From Sugiyamaella lignohabitans (lineage: Eukaryota; Ascomycota; Dipodascomycetes; Dipodascales; Trichomonascaceae), in NCBI RefSeq assembly GCF_001640025.1, contig NC_031674.1, positions 2,170,001 to 2,234,000 of the forward strand: a DNA stretch of 64,000 bases. Reading direction: 5' to 3'. Made by a program: the position numbers and the translations under genes. The notes beneath the pieces were generated by a model. The model did no database searches. It was not told where the DNA came from and saw nothing but the letters and a program-made list of their open reading frames with translations. Below are positions 1 to 10,680 of this stretch, one piece after another. Each line of letters starts with the position of its first letter. The first letter of the stretch is position 1.

Positions 1-405
1 AGTCCTTTTCCAGAGACATTCCTCACTTCCAATGCGGAGTTCTACGTTAACAATGCCCTTTCAGGCCAGCTCAAGTCGTCCAACAATTTCGTGCCGTCTC
101 ATGTGTCGCAATATATCAACGTCCTCGGCACTTATGAGGGTGCCCATGCTGCCTGTGAAGACTACCGAGCAGCTGCAACAATTGATCTCGAACACGATCG
201 CAAAGACGTTTCGGAGAACCGCAAAGTCACAGTGCCAATGACAATTCTCTGGGGAAAAGACGGAGTCATCGCCAAACAGTTCAATGGCCTAAAACTATGG
301 AGCGACGTGGCCGACTCGGTCGCGGGTCACCCTGTCTCCTCAGGCCACTACATCCCAGACGATGCTCCAGACGACGTTCTCCAGACGGTCGAGGCCTTCT
401 TCTAG
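1..405 (+). CDS. Haloacetate dehalogenase-like alpha/beta hydrolase, 3' part
   Basis: The reading frame is open from the first base of the window and ends at TAG 403-405, so this is the C-terminal 134 residues of a gene that starts outside the window. The fragment contains MCEDYRAA-type sequence (ACEDYRAAATIDLEHDR), a TILWGKDGV strand-turn and a GHYIPDDAPDDV end. This is the C-terminal half of the fluoroacetate/haloacetate dehalogenase branch of the alpha/beta hydrolase fold, in which the WG..G loop follows the cap domain and the GHY(I/L)PE histidine completes the catalytic triad. The nucleophile Asp and the N-terminal half are not in view, so the substrate cannot be judged. In fungi such proteins are usually annotated as epoxide hydrolase or haloacetate dehalogenase-like. 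It converges on SEC18, with one palindromic element filling the gap. Confidence 0.8.
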   Translation, partial: SPFPETFLTSNAEFYVNNALSGQLKSSNNFVPSHVSQYINVLGTYEGAHAACEDYRAAATIDLEHDRKDVSENRKVTVPMTILWGKDGVIAKQFNGLKLWSDVADSVAGHPVSSGHYIPDDAPDDVLQTVEAFF

Positions 406-416
406 CTATGGGGTGC

Positions 417-588
417 TGCCTACGGCGGCTGGGGCTCTGCCCCAGACCCCGTGGCTCCTCTCGCTGCGCTCGAGTCGTTTCGCGACGGGCCGGTCAGGAT
501 TGAGACACTACAGGGACCGTAGACGCCCGACTCGAGCGCAGCGAGAGGAGCCACGGGGTCTGGGGCAGAGCCCCAGCCGCCGGAGGCA
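417..588. repeat. GC-rich palindromic element, locus 1
   Basis: An inverted repeat starting TGCCTACGGCGGCTGGGGC and ending GCCGCCGGAGGCA. Both arms carry the CTCGAGTCG-type tail hairpin. It lies between two convergent genes, 12 bp after one stop codon and 37 bp from the other. Confidence 0.95.
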
Positions 589-624
589 ATGAATGGCACG
601 ATAATGACTTATTAAATATCTAAT

Positions 625-2964
625 TTAAAATTGCGGGACAGACACTCCGGGTCGGCTGTTGATGGCATCGACGGTTCGCTCCACAAAGTCGTCGATTTCT
701 TGACCCTTACCGGTGACTTTGGCGCCCCACAGGTTGAAAAGAACCTTCTTGATTCCCAGGCCAAGCACCGAGCTGTTGGTCTCGGTCTGGATGCGCTTAA
801 TGATTTGCTCGTGCGATGGTGAATCTAAGAAGTTGGTCTGCTCGAAAATGTGTCTAAGGTCCTCGAGCGATGAAATGTTCGGCACGTAGATCTGATCATC
901 GATCACGTTGGGGAAGTCCATTCTTTCCAGCACTGCATAGTTCGACGTCGTCAAGAACACGATGAGTCGTCTGCTGTTGGGTGGTCGGTCCGTCAAACAC
1001 ACTTTCAAAGTCTGCAACACACCGTTGGAAAATCGGGGTCCAATGTTCACCCAGTCCAACATCGCCTCAATGTTATCGATAACAAGAACATTGACTTCCG
1101 ATTTGTAACTCTCTTGGAACATTTCCTTAAGATACCTGATCTTCTCCGCTTCCGTCATGCCGCCCATGGCACTAGGACTAATCAAACGGATGGTCTTGAA
1201 TCCAGATTGAAGCGCCATGTGTGAAGCAAGTGCCGTCTTACCCGATCCAGGAGGGCCATGGACGAGAACAGATGTAACTGGCGATTTATTACCAGCTTCT
1301 CTGACTTGCTCAAGAAGCCTGCTACCTTTAGACAGAATTGTTTCAATGTATGGTGAAAACTTGATGATACCACCGAGAACATTTGCAGACAGTCCATCTT
1401 CACTTACACCTAATGCAGGAGTGATTTCATCAAGAGCCCTCATGAAATGAACCCGAGTCACCTTGATATCTGTATTGTCGACCTTGATTTTATCCGAATC
1501 GGTTTTAACATGCGAATCCAACGCAAAACTTACAGCACTTCTAATAAGACCCTGGATTTCTGCACCAGTGAAGTTTTTGGTCTTGGATGCAAGTTCCTCC
1601 AACGAAACATCGGGACCCAGCATTTTTTCCTTAGCCATTTTAGCAGTGTGAATCGTGAAGATTTGTTTACGACCGTGCTCATCAGGCAAGGGGATTTCCA
1701 ATTGAACTTCGAAACGACCAGGACGAAGCAATGCCGAGTCAATAAGATCTCGTCTGTTGGTCATACCAATAACCAAAATGTTATTAAGCTGTTCAACACC
1801 ATCCATTTTAGCTAACAACTGATTGACAACATTGTCACCAACACCAGTACCATCACCACGAGAACCTCTTTGCTTGAACACAGCATCCAACTCGTCGAAA
1901 ATAATAATGTGCAATTGCGATTCGTCTCCTTTCTCTTTATACTCGGCCTCAGCGTCCTTAAACAGGTTACGAATATTCTCTTCACTGCTACCTACGTACT
2001 TGCTGAGCATTTCGGGACCATTTACAATCTTGGGCTCAACAGAGTTCAACATCTTTCCTATTTGACGGGCAATCAATGTTTTACCTGTACCAGGAGGTCC
2101 GTATAATAATAGACCCTTTACGTGCTGGATATTCAACTTTTCAATATCAGCAGGAGGGAAGATTCTACTAGCAAAAGCACGTCTGAAAATAGTACTGAAC
2201 TGTTCGTCCAAACCACCGATACCGGTATCGGAAAATTTAAAGTTAGGCTGAAGAATCGCATTGACACGAGGTCTGCTGCCGGATGCTTTAATATTAATCA
2301 AACCACCCTGAGGTTTAGAGAATGTGATTTCGGTGTGGTCGACAAGAATACCCCTTTCATCGGCCTTCAAAATGGACGAATGATCAGAGTCGGTAGCATT
2401 GATAGCACCACGAGTTCCTAAATCAACCACCTGGGTCGACAGAACCTTAATTTTGAAATTGCTTTGACTGAATTCCATGGCCAATTTTTGACCAGGAGCA
2501 AAAATTTGGTTCTTGTACAGAGATAGGAACCGCTTGGCCAGCTGGTCCTGATCGAACTGTGTAGGAACTGCTCTAGCACGAGAATAGAAATCGATTTCTA
2601 AACTCAATTCTCCAAGATAGACACGGCCATTTCCAGAAGCAAAAATATCAAATCCCTTGACAGTCACGTCCTGACGAAGCGACCAATTGGCCCATTCTCT
2701 CTGAGCACCTCCGGCACCAATGACATTAGGAGGCAAATTCGGTGCTACCCGAGCCGTAAAAACATACGTGTCATCTACAATCACGTACTGTCCATCTTTA
2801 AAAGGAGCAGCAGGAACCGCTAGAACATTATCAATCACGAACGACTGAGCTGGCGCATTCTCAACCGACGCTCTCAAAGTGGCGTGCACCGGCGACTGTG
2901 GGGCCGGTGCGGGCCGACGGGATGAGATGCCCGGATGTGATCTTCCAAAACCGAATTTTTCCAT
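625..2964 (-). CDS. SEC18: NSF-type vesicle-fusion AAA ATPase Sec18
   Basis: A 779-residue hexameric ATPase that, with Sec17/alpha-SNAP, disassembles SNARE complexes after membrane fusion in the secretory and endocytic pathways. The N-domain (about residues 1-220) is followed by the D1 AAA domain with Walker A GPPGTGKT at about 289-296, Walker B IIFDELD near 360, and the second region of homology TNRRDLIDSALLRPGR at about 402-417. The D2 domain has GPPGSGKT at about 570-577. Length matches the family (about 750-780). I chose ATG 2964 because MEKFGFG aligns with the usual short Sec18 N-terminus. The longer open frame up to 3201 reads through a palindromic repeat and a probable 5' UTR intron and is not likely protein. 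Confidence 0.97.
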   Translation of the reverse strand: MEKFGFGRSHPGISSRRPAPAPQSPVHATLRASVENAPAQSFVIDNVLAVPAAPFKDGQYVIVDDTYVFTARVAPNLPPNVIGAGGAQREWANWSLRQDVTVKGFDIFASGNGRVYLGELSLEIDFYSRARAVPTQFDQDQLAKRFLSLYKNQIFAPGQKLAMEFSQSNFKIKVLSTQVVDLGTRGAINATDSDHSSILKADERGILVDHTEITFSKPQGGLINIKASGSRPRVNAILQPNFKFSDTGIGGLDEQFSTIFRRAFASRIFPPADIEKLNIQHVKGLLLYGPPGTGKTLIARQIGKMLNSVEPKIVNGPEMLSKYVGSSEENIRNLFKDAEAEYKEKGDESQLHIIIFDELDAVFKQRGSRGDGTGVGDNVVNQLLAKMDGVEQLNNILVIGMTNRRDLIDSALLRPGRFEVQLEIPLPDEHGRKQIFTIHTAKMAKEKMLGPDVSLEELASKTKNFTGAEIQGLIRSAVSFALDSHVKTDSDKIKVDNTDIKVTRVHFMRALDEITPALGVSEDGLSANVLGGIIKFSPYIETILSKGSRLLEQVREAGNKSPVTSVLVHGPPGSGKTALASHMALQSGFKTIRLISPSAMGGMTEAEKIRYLKEMFQESYKSEVNVLVIDNIEAMLDWVNIGPRFSNGVLQTLKVCLTDRPPNSRRLIVFLTTSNYAVLERMDFPNVIDDQIYVPNISSLEDLRHIFEQTNFLDSPSHEQIIKRIQTETNSSVLGLGIKKVLFNLWGAKVTGKGQEIDDFVERTVDAINSRPGVSVPQF

Positions 2965-2978
2965 TGCCGCTTTTCTTT

Positions 2979-3206
2979 CTCCATTAGTTAGTATCCCCTG
3001 GTTCCTGGATTGGTGGCACTGCCTCCGACGGCTGGGGCTCTGCCCCAGACCCCGTGGCTCCCTCTCGCTTCGCTCGAGTCGTTTTTCGCGATGGTCGCAA
3101 GCAATCTCCTGCGAAGCAGGAGCAACGGGGTCTGGGGCAGAGCCCCAGCCGCCGGAGGCAACAATATCAAACCCGTCGATCCCAGTCGACCGGAAATTCA
3201 ACTTAC
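2979..3206 (-). other. Probable 5' UTR intron of SEC18
   Basis: On the minus strand a GTAAGT donor lies at 3206-3201. TACTAAC at 2993-2987 is followed 8 nt later by AG (2980-2979), just 15 bases upstream of the SEC18 ATG. I see no ATG in the nearest upstream 130 bases, so the preceding exon is probably untranslated. The palindromic element 3020-3160 lies wholly inside. The acceptor could also be one of the next AGs before the ATG. Confidence 0.65.
3020..3160. repeat. GC-rich palindromic element, locus 2 (in SEC18 5' UTR intron)
   Basis: The left arm TGCCTCCGACGGCTGGGG has a CTCGAG-type tail. The right arm carries the CTCCTGCGAAGCAGGAG hairpin and ends GCCGCCGGAGGCA. Neighbouring bases show no clear target-site duplication. 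Confidence 0.95.
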
Positions 3207-5154
3207 CAAAGTTGATAGAGTGGCGGAGTGGCGATGATGTATTTGTTGACAGGATCGATACCCCTGTGTTCCTCGTCGTAGATGTATGTCTGGCAATCTC
3301 ACAGCCGTTTGATGCTACAACCGTCGGTTTTTGAAATCTCCCGAACTCAGGATGCAGGGTCTTGGTTGCAGATCTCGACAGATGTACTCAGGGGTAATTA
3401 TGTGGCTATTGTCTAAGTGGTCGTTGGTCGGTTGATCTATCTATATAGATAGCAGTTAGAGATCTGTTGGAGAAGCGTATATCTGACTTCTAGAGAGATT
3501 TGACCTTATTGATCACAGTCTACTGGGTCAAGTCGATCTGTGGTTCCAATAATGCGAATTCCTGAAGTGAAGAAGTGTCATACTAGTTAGGAGATAAAAG
3601 GGAAAATATTGATTACTCTGGGCTTCCGATTCAATACATTGAGTAATCTGCTCCATGGTAACATTAGATATGGGATATAGCGTCCAGAACCACAGTTCTG
3701 TTGTTTGTATTCTGCTTAGCAGCTATAAAGGGGTCAAAATGTCGTATGTGACTTTGTATTGATCTTTTAATATAATTTCGCCGACTGTTTCTTTCTATTT
3801 TTTATTTTTTTCGTTTCGGATGTGCTTATCCAAGCTTTTATTAAGTGCTCTATATCAGTAAACCAATTTCTTTCCACCCATGGCTCAGTGTTACCCGGCT
3901 TTTTCATATTTAGCTACGCAGCTTTATATCTAGTTTCCGGGCAACCAGTATGGCAGACTAGGGCTGCTCATGACTTGAGTTATTGGACTAATGCTCTATA
4001 ATGGAGTCATAGAGTCAGTAACAGTTCTCGTATTTGATTTCATAAATTCCCTGAGGTCAGTCTTATCCATGAGAACTCGTGATCATCATCAAATAGTGTG
4101 GGCCGATCTGAGGAGTTTGCAGGCGATAAGAAGCTACTTTTGATGAGAATACAGAAATGGCTCGATAGCATCACCGAATCCAAGCAAGATAAAACTTTAT
4201 TAATTACCTACGACTCTTCTGATAAATAAATAGAGTGTATGTTTAGGTCTTTTTTTATTTTAAGGTTTCTTTGCGTATATAGTATGTAAATCTTACACCT
4301 AATCTCACTGGATGTAGCTCTTGAGTAAAGAAGAGGACATATTAGCCACTAATTCAAAATTCCTATGGGTTCATTGCTTTGCCAGGATCATTTGGCTGTG
4401 ATGCTATGTGCAATATTCAAGTACATCCAGCATCTGACTATCTCGTGCTCTTTGCCCTGTGCGACATGTCGAAAGCAAATTGGCCATCTATCACCATAAC
4501 CAATAGATATCTACCTGCCTCATGTATTTACTGGATGTAAATCTTGTTTGTTCCACTGTATCGGATCCAATAGTCGTCTTTTACCTGGGATTTATTTGCT
4601 CACCTCAGGTCACTCAGTACGGAAATCCCAGGGGAAGCCTGTAAGGCTAGTATGCAAATCAATATGCACGATAAACATCATTGTGCATATGAGAACTTGA
4701 AGCTCGAGCTAGGGTTCTTCAGCTTCATAAAAGCTTTGAAAACATTCCAGAGTAATTGGTTAAACAAATTTTCTGTGTGACGTGGTAGCCAATTAGTGCA
4801 CATTAATAGTATACTGGAAATCAGAAAATATTAAACCAGCCCTGTGCTTGGGATAATGGGCTCAGGGGCGGCAGCCGATAGGACACATATCAACGGGGAA
4901 CTCTGATGCAATCTATTAACACAGGAATATCAGGAAGCCGAACGGTACTACAACTGGGTCCATCCGGCAGTACCTATCATTCAAAACAAAACGAAAAATA
5001 CGACTTGAACTAATGTCAGCTCCTAGCTGTGTCTGGATTATGCTTCTAAGCGACTGGCGATAGTCTGTCGATCACCCTTGTTATATTGCTGCCGTGATCC
5101 TCGAACTTGAACTTGCTCCACGTACCACTATCAAATAACAAAACACTAACTATA
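3207..5154. other. Intergenic region between SEC18 and AIM7
   Basis: About 1.9 kb of AT-rich DNA between divergently transcribed genes, expected to hold both promoters and the SEC18 5' leader. I see no long reading frame, tRNA-like B box or repeat element here. Confidence 0.6.
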
Positions 5155-5815
5155 ATGGTGAGTCTCTAGTCAATTGATTGGTGTTTGCCGGCCAACTACT
5201 AACAAGACCCAGTCTTCTGGTCAAAGTTCCCTATACTCGTTTTCCGACGATACGAAGCAGCGATTGCGCAAGTTCCGTCTGTCCAGCTCCCGAGCTGACG
5301 GTCCACAAGCGATAATTGGTAAGTGATAGAGTCCTGAATCAATCGAGAATTATAATTCCAGTTGATTTTGATACTGTATTTTATATGAATTGGTAAAAAG
5401 TTGAACGAGTAGTGCCATTTGGATTTGTGGCTAACGGTGAGCAGTCAAGATCAGCGAATCAGGTGAGATTCTCATTGAAGAAACAGACCCTTCACCCATT
5501 GAAGATATCAAAGAACTTGCCGAGATCGTGCCAGATAACACCCCCAGATTTATTCTCCTGTCTTATCCCGTAAAAACCGAGGACGGCAGAAAGGCTTCTC
5601 CCTACGTTCTCATCTACTACCGTCCCGAGACCGCTACTCAGAACAACCGCATGGTCTACGCCGGTGCGGTAGAGCTCCTCAGAAACGAGGCCGGAGTCTC
5701 CAAGTAAGTACATTCCTTCTACAGGTTTGATTGGCGTCATCTAACAAGGTACAGGGTTATCGATATTGAGGAGGCAGACGAGCTCGAAGACGTCTCTGGA
5801 CTCGTACTCAGCTAG
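5155..5815 (+). CDS. AIM7: GMF/ADF-homology protein Aim7, four exons
   Basis: Exons 5155-5157, 5213-5318, 5445-5703 and 5755-5815 join to a 142-residue protein. Sequence such as SDDTKQRLRKFRLSSSRADG and LAEIVPDNTPRFILLSYP identifies the glia maturation factor branch of the ADF-homology fold (yeast Aim7/Gmf1). GMF binds the Arp2/3 complex and promotes debranching of actin networks at cortical patches. Length agrees with the family (about 140-150). Exon 1 is the start codon alone, ATG followed directly by GTGAGT. The other donors are GTAAGT. Branch points CTACTAAC, GGCTAAC and ATCTAAC each lie 9 nt before the acceptor AG. All joins keep phase and rebuild conserved sequence (IIVKIS, VSKVIDIEEADELED). 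Confidence 0.93.
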
Positions 5816-5844
5816 CTAGCCAGTAATTTAATGCTGTCGCGACC

Positions 5845-5980
5845 TGCCTCCGGCGGCTGGGGCGCTGCCCCAGACCCCGTTGCTCCTGCTTCGCAGGAGT
5901 TGCTGGGACCGTCGACGCCCGACTCGAGCGCAGCGAGAGGAGCCGGGGGGTCTGGGGCGCAGCCCCAGCCCCCGGAGGCA
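5845..5980. repeat. GC-rich palindromic element, locus 3
   Basis: The left arm has the CTCCTGCTTCGCAGGAG tail, then the spacer TTGCTGGGACCGTCGACG. The right arm has the CTCGAG tail and ends CCCGGAGGCA. It lies between the convergent stops of AIM7 (30 bp away) and the zinc-cluster gene (57 bp away). Confidence 0.95.
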
Positions 5981-6037
5981 TGCCCCCCGTTAAATAGTCG
6001 GAGAGGATAAATAAATAAATAGAATAAATAATGCAGA

Positions 6038-9000
6038 CTAAAGAGTGCTTTCGGTGCACGAGGATTCGAAATTGAAGTAGTCGAGCCACTCGGGCTGGCA
6101 TGGCACTGGCAGTTCGGAGAAGGCGTCCAGTTCGTGCCAGAGCTGGTCGAGGTCCGAATGGCCAACCACTTGCGAGAGTGCTTTCACATTTCGGAGGGCC
6201 ATTAGCATGCTGATGTTCTCCTTCCAGGCACAGTAGGACGTGTCGACGAGCACTCGTGTTTCCTTGTATAGGGCAATGATAGTGGCCAGAGTGTGTTGTG
6301 ACACAGGGGTAGACGATTTTACGATCGAACTGGTAACCATCATCATGATTCTCATCCAGGCAGGGCGATTGAGTCGGAATATCTCGACAAGGAGATAGTA
6401 ATGTAGTGACGACAGTTTAGAAGCATTGCGAATCACGTCGCGCTGAATGGTCAATGCTTGAAGGGCACATTCGGTCATCTCGTCAGTATTGACACACCCC
6501 TGGACTCGCAGGAACGCCAGTCTGATTCGAAGGTACTTCAGGTACGAAACAGTCCGAATCACATAGCAGTGCTCCTCTCGGATGGTCAGGGAACTTTTTG
6601 ATTGAACTTTGATACGGGCTTCCTCATAAGCTAACATTCGAGCATGTTCAGCAGTCTTGAAAATGACATTGGTCTTTTCTAGATCAGGTGCAAGGAGTAG
6701 GTTGGCTGGAACGAGAAGGACTTGGTCAAGCAGATTACGACATGTTAGACACCATTCGAGATTGCTCCGCAAGAATGCTTTACCGAGAGATTCGTAATCA
6801 GCTAAAGTGCGGTCCTTTTCTCCGTCGGCAGGAAGGGCATCGTCATTCGTTGTACCCTCGTCATCGTCGTACAAACTGGTGTCAGAGTACTTGAGGTTGA
6901 TGAGGGGTGGGATACCGAGTTCTAGGGATTTGGCGGTATCAGCTATGACGGTCTGGCGCCAGAGGATTTTCCATAGTTGGTGAAACCGAACAGGGACTTC
7001 AGGGAAATTCGACGGGTCTCTGTGGAGTCCTATGGATAAAGTAGACTCGACAAGTTTGGAAATCAACGTTAATGGAGAAGCCGAGCTACCGGACATGTCG
7101 CTCGTGGTCAGGATCATATTAACAGCGCATAATAACAGTAGTTGGATGTACGTCAGGTTTCCTTCCAATTGGATATCGGTCATCGAAATAACTGATAACC
7201 CAAACAGCACGAGCTTCGGGCCAAGATATACCTGAGAGTCGTCGCGGATATTGTTGGTGACAGAGCTACAAGTCCAGTCACGAGGCAGAGAAATTCTTGC
7301 CAAGCGAAGACACAAAAGAATCAGACAGATTTTGTGGATCTCGATCTTGTCTAGATTATCGCCGACAGGACGGTGACGCTTCATTACCCATACATAGTTC
7401 ATGTCTTCTCGGAGAATCGAGGCAGTAGTCGAGTAGAACACAGTGTTCACAGAAGACAGGAATCGTTCAATGAGGAAATCACACACATCACGAGGAGGGA
7501 TAAAATCGAGCACTTTGTCCCATTCATTGATAGACGACTGTCCAGACGCCAATCGGTCAGCCAGAGCCTTGATTTGAAGCTCTTTTTCTAGCAAGTCGGG
7601 ACAATTAGGAGCTCCATATGCGCCATTTCCCGTCAATGGAAAAGCAGAAGTCTTCAGACTGTCCCAACTCTTTTTGTTTTCAGCGGCATTGAAGTTGAAA
7701 ATGGTGTACGCTTCAGGTGCTGAGTCGTCCAAACCACCACTAGTAGCCGCCGCAGCAGACGGTCCAAAGTAATTGATTCTGTTGAACTTGAACCGCAAAG
7801 TGGGTTTAAAAATATTTTCCACTAAAGATGGATTGCCAGAACCACCAGCATCCGATCTGTGCCCGCTTGAAAGGTTCGACGGAGAGGGTGTAGACCTAGG
7901 TCCTCCAAATACACCTGAACCAGCAGCAGAAAAGTCTCTATGAGCCCCATTGTCGGGGGGGAGCGAGTTGCCGAAACTTTGTTCTGGTTTAATCATGTCG
8001 GAGCTGGTGATTGGTCCATTTGAAGTAATAGCGCCAAGATCATTGAAAATAGTCGATGTAGCAGAGGCACCATCAGGCTTGGATTTGTCGTGGAGGTTCC
8101 ATTGAGGAGCAGCAACTCGGTAGAATCGTCTTGTCATGGGATTAAATATTTTAATGGTCTCGTTCTTTTTTACTGCTCCATTGGCAGCAACAGGACTGCT
8201 GGGTGTGGAATGACCGCCATTTCCAGTTCGCAGAGGGGAAAGTGTTTGATACACACAGCTTTTTTCGAGACGAAGTGCTTTACAGGTGCTACAAGGATGA
8301 CCCCTATCGCACTTTTGTTTCCTACTTCGACAAATCTGGCATGACAATGGTGTTCTTCGTCGCTTCCGAACAGTATTCATGGCTGATATAGTCTTGAAAG
8401 TAGCAATAGCGGCCGCTGCTAGTGCTGGATTGACATCAGAATTCGACCTTTCTCGCTCCTCACCGCCTTCGCCGACTTCACCGACTTCACCGACTTCTTC
8501 GCCTTCTCCACCCTCTCCACCTTCCCTGCCTTTTGTGCCTTCTCCCACTATTACTCCACTAACACCTGCCGGAATTGCACCATCTGCTGGTACAGTTGCA
8601 GCTGCTTGGTCTGTACCGCTCTCACTATCCGACTCCACAGGACAATCAACCCGACCACCAACTTGACCATCACCACGATCTTTCTCATTAACAGTAGAGC
8701 CCTGGTACGAAGGAGATATCGAGCTTGCCCCGGTAGTAGTCGAGCCATTTTCGGGTCTCGGAGATAATGCGGGAGACACTGACCCATCCGAAGACGGCGA
8801 ATGGGATACTGAACGACGGTCGGTAGGAAGAGGCAAGCTCGTGAAATTATGTTCAATCCCATTACCAACACCGGACCCCAGTCCTCCACTACTAATATTA
8901 CTTCCGGAGGCCGGACCTGTATTACTAATATCATTGCCATTAACATTGCCATGAGCACCAATATCGGAAAATCCATGATGACGACTACCCACTGAACCAT

Positions 9001-9262
9001 GACTATGATCAGGATTATGGCTATAATTATGATTTAATCCATTATTGTGGTGATTGTTGTTGTGTAATTGGTCTCCACCGACAGAAATGCGACTAACTGC
9101 CGAAGCACCTCCATTTCCACTGCTACTACCACTACTACTAGCACCACTACTAGCACTACTACTAGTATCAGCAGAATCGACCTGGATTTCAGGACTAGAA
9201 ACCAATCTTCCAACACTCATAGCATCTATTCCATTGCCAGACCTTAGAACCGGTTCTGTCAT
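6038..9262 (-). CDS. Zn2Cys6 fungal transcription factor
   Basis: A 1074-residue DNA-binding regulator. The zinc binuclear cluster has cysteines at 308, 311, 318, 324, 327 and 336 in SCQICRSRKQKCDRGHPCSTC, preceded by a basic KRRR. A fungal middle homology region follows (about 580-860, with IGLHRDPSNFPEVPVRFHQL). The PLSC.IC..RK..CD spacing resembles the Hap1/Oaf-type factors, but I cannot assign an orthologue. The first 290 residues are low complexity: serine/glycine and asparagine/histidine runs, then a repeated acidic GEVGEVGEGGEE stretch. A shorter protein could begin at Met294, just before the cluster. Target genes are unknown. Confidence 0.88.
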   Translation of the reverse strand: MTEPVLRSGNGIDAMSVGRLVSSPEIQVDSADTSSSASSGASSSGSSSGNGGASAVSRISVGGDQLHNNNHHNNGLNHNYSHNPDHSHGSVGSRHHGFSDIGAHGNVNGNDISNTGPASGSNISSGGLGSGVGNGIEHNFTSLPLPTDRRSVSHSPSSDGSVSPALSPRPENGSTTTGASSISPSYQGSTVNEKDRGDGQVGGRVDCPVESDSESGTDQAAATVPADGAIPAGVSGVIVGEGTKGREGGEGGEGEEVGEVGEVGEGGEERERSNSDVNPALAAAAIATFKTISAMNTVRKRRRTPLSCQICRSRKQKCDRGHPCSTCKALRLEKSCVYQTLSPLRTGNGGHSTPSSPVAANGAVKKNETIKIFNPMTRRFYRVAAPQWNLHDKSKPDGASATSTIFNDLGAITSNGPITSSDMIKPEQSFGNSLPPDNGAHRDFSAAGSGVFGGPRSTPSPSNLSSGHRSDAGGSGNPSLVENIFKPTLRFKFNRINYFGPSAAAATSGGLDDSAPEAYTIFNFNAAENKKSWDSLKTSAFPLTGNGAYGAPNCPDLLEKELQIKALADRLASGQSSINEWDKVLDFIPPRDVCDFLIERFLSSVNTVFYSTTASILREDMNYVWVMKRHRPVGDNLDKIEIHKICLILLCLRLARISLPRDWTCSSVTNNIRDDSQVYLGPKLVLFGLSVISMTDIQLEGNLTYIQLLLLCAVNMILTTSDMSGSSASPLTLISKLVESTLSIGLHRDPSNFPEVPVRFHQLWKILWRQTVIADTAKSLELGIPPLINLKYSDTSLYDDDEGTTNDDALPADGEKDRTLADYESLGKAFLRSNLEWCLTCRNLLDQVLLVPANLLLAPDLEKTNVIFKTAEHARMLAYEEARIKVQSKSSLTIREEHCYVIRTVSYLKYLRIRLAFLRVQGCVNTDEMTECALQALTIQRDVIRNASKLSSLHYYLLVEIFRLNRPAWMRIMMMVTSSIVKSSTPVSQHTLATIIALYKETRVLVDTSYCAWKENISMLMALRNVKALSQVVGHSDLDQLWHELDAFSELPVPCQPEWLDYFNFESSCTESTL

Positions 9263-9764
9263 GATTATTAATAAATATTACGAAGGTATACGACGTAACG
9301 CAGTCAATACCGACGAGCTTACCAGTGGTGAAATCAACAACAGTCGGGATTATTCAAATAAACTGAACCTGAAAACCAAAACAAATAATAATAAGAATAA
9401 TAATAATAATAAATGTGAAACCAGAAACAAACTAATCCAGCTTGACAGCCCAATATTCCCGACCCGGTTGACAACAAGTCAAAAATAAACAAAAATCAAT
9501 AATCCGTATATAAAAAAACGAGCCCTGCTCCTAAGCCCGGACTACACCCGTCTATTAATACTCGGTCTGCCGGTAACTGCGACGGACATAAACCCCGATG
9601 CGTATGCTTGCGGCTTCGGAGAACCCCAAAAAAAATCTCCTAAAGGGAGGCAATACGAACAGCACCTGTATCGCCGCCGCCGCTCGCTGCTCGGTGCTGC
9701 TGCTGCCAGCTGCCTGCTGTTTCCTGCTTATACCGTCGTATCTGCTCGATCTCGCACCTCCCTC
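9263..9764. other. Upstream region of the zinc-cluster gene with AAT microsatellite
   Basis: About 500 bp of AT-rich leader or promoter. It includes an (AAT)n-type run at about 9385-9412. No gene recognised. Confidence 0.6.
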
Positions 9765-9918
9765 TGCCTCCGGCGGCTGGGGCTCCGCCCCAGACCCTGG
9801 TTGCTCCTGCTTCGCAGGAGAATGGGGGCCTATAAGTGCGGGGGAAGGAGGGCAACCGACTCGAGCGCAGCGAGAGGAGCAGCCAGGGTCTGGGGCGGAG
9901 CCCCAGCCGCCGGAGGCA
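9765..9918. repeat. GC-rich palindromic element, locus 4
   Basis: A complete inverted repeat. The left arm ends in the GCTTCGC hairpin. The right arm has a CTCGAG tail and ends GCCGCCGGAGGCA. The spacer is divergent. Confidence 0.95.
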
Positions 9919-10223
9919 GAGGACACCACCACCCCCCTGGCCATTCCATTCGGAACATAGAAGGTCCCTGGTCCGGCAACCGCGGTGGCCCGCAGTCACA
10001 GTAATTCCTGTTAGCCATTAACTCCGAAACCCAATTAGTCGCCGATCGCCCGTCGTTTTGTCACCGGTGCCCGTAAACAGCAGGTGTCCATCACGGCGGA
10101 AGCATGCCACCGTTACCTCCGGCATGCCCGCCCCACCAACCCCAACTGGGAACCCCAGCCTCAGCAGGGCTCGGAAATAACAAACGCCAATTAACCCCCT
10201 GAGATTTTTCTATACGGACACGC

Positions 10224-10284
10224 TGCCTCCGGCGGCTGGGGCTCCGCCCCAGACCCCGCTGCTCCTCTCGCTTCGCTCGAGTCG
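10224..10284 (+). repeat. Solo left arm of palindromic element, locus 5
   Basis: A left arm, TGCCTCCGGCGGCTGGGGC to CTCGAGTCG, with no right arm within the next several hundred bases. Confidence 0.9.
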
Positions 10285-10680
10285 GTTCGTCCACGATCCC
10301 AGTCTGTTTTTGGTGGTCCACCAGCCGCTGAGTTTGAGGCGCTTTTCCTGTTTACATGGGTCAGTCAAATTGCATGCTCTTTCGCTTCGCTAGCCGAGAT
10401 TTTCACCGCAATACTGCTGTCACATCCACACCATTCACTGAACAATTGCTAGCCCGTGTTTGCTCTCTAACTCGGTCTGGAACGAACTTCCCCGTGTACT
10501 ACCCTAAAATACTGACCCCGCTTATCACCCCGGCAAATGAACCGGCACCTGCTCATGCCAAGACTCTATCCAACCCTTTCAGTCAGCGTTCGTCATCGCA
10601 TGCTCGGAACTAAAATCACCCAATTTTTCCGACCGCCGCTAACGGCCCATTGGACCCCGCTGATCGCTGCAGGGGGTCTG

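Noticed and set aside
2965..3201. N-terminal extension of Sec18 by 79 codons
   Set aside because: It is translated palindromic repeat plus probable intron (GTAAGT, TACTAAC, AG present) and lacks an ATG.
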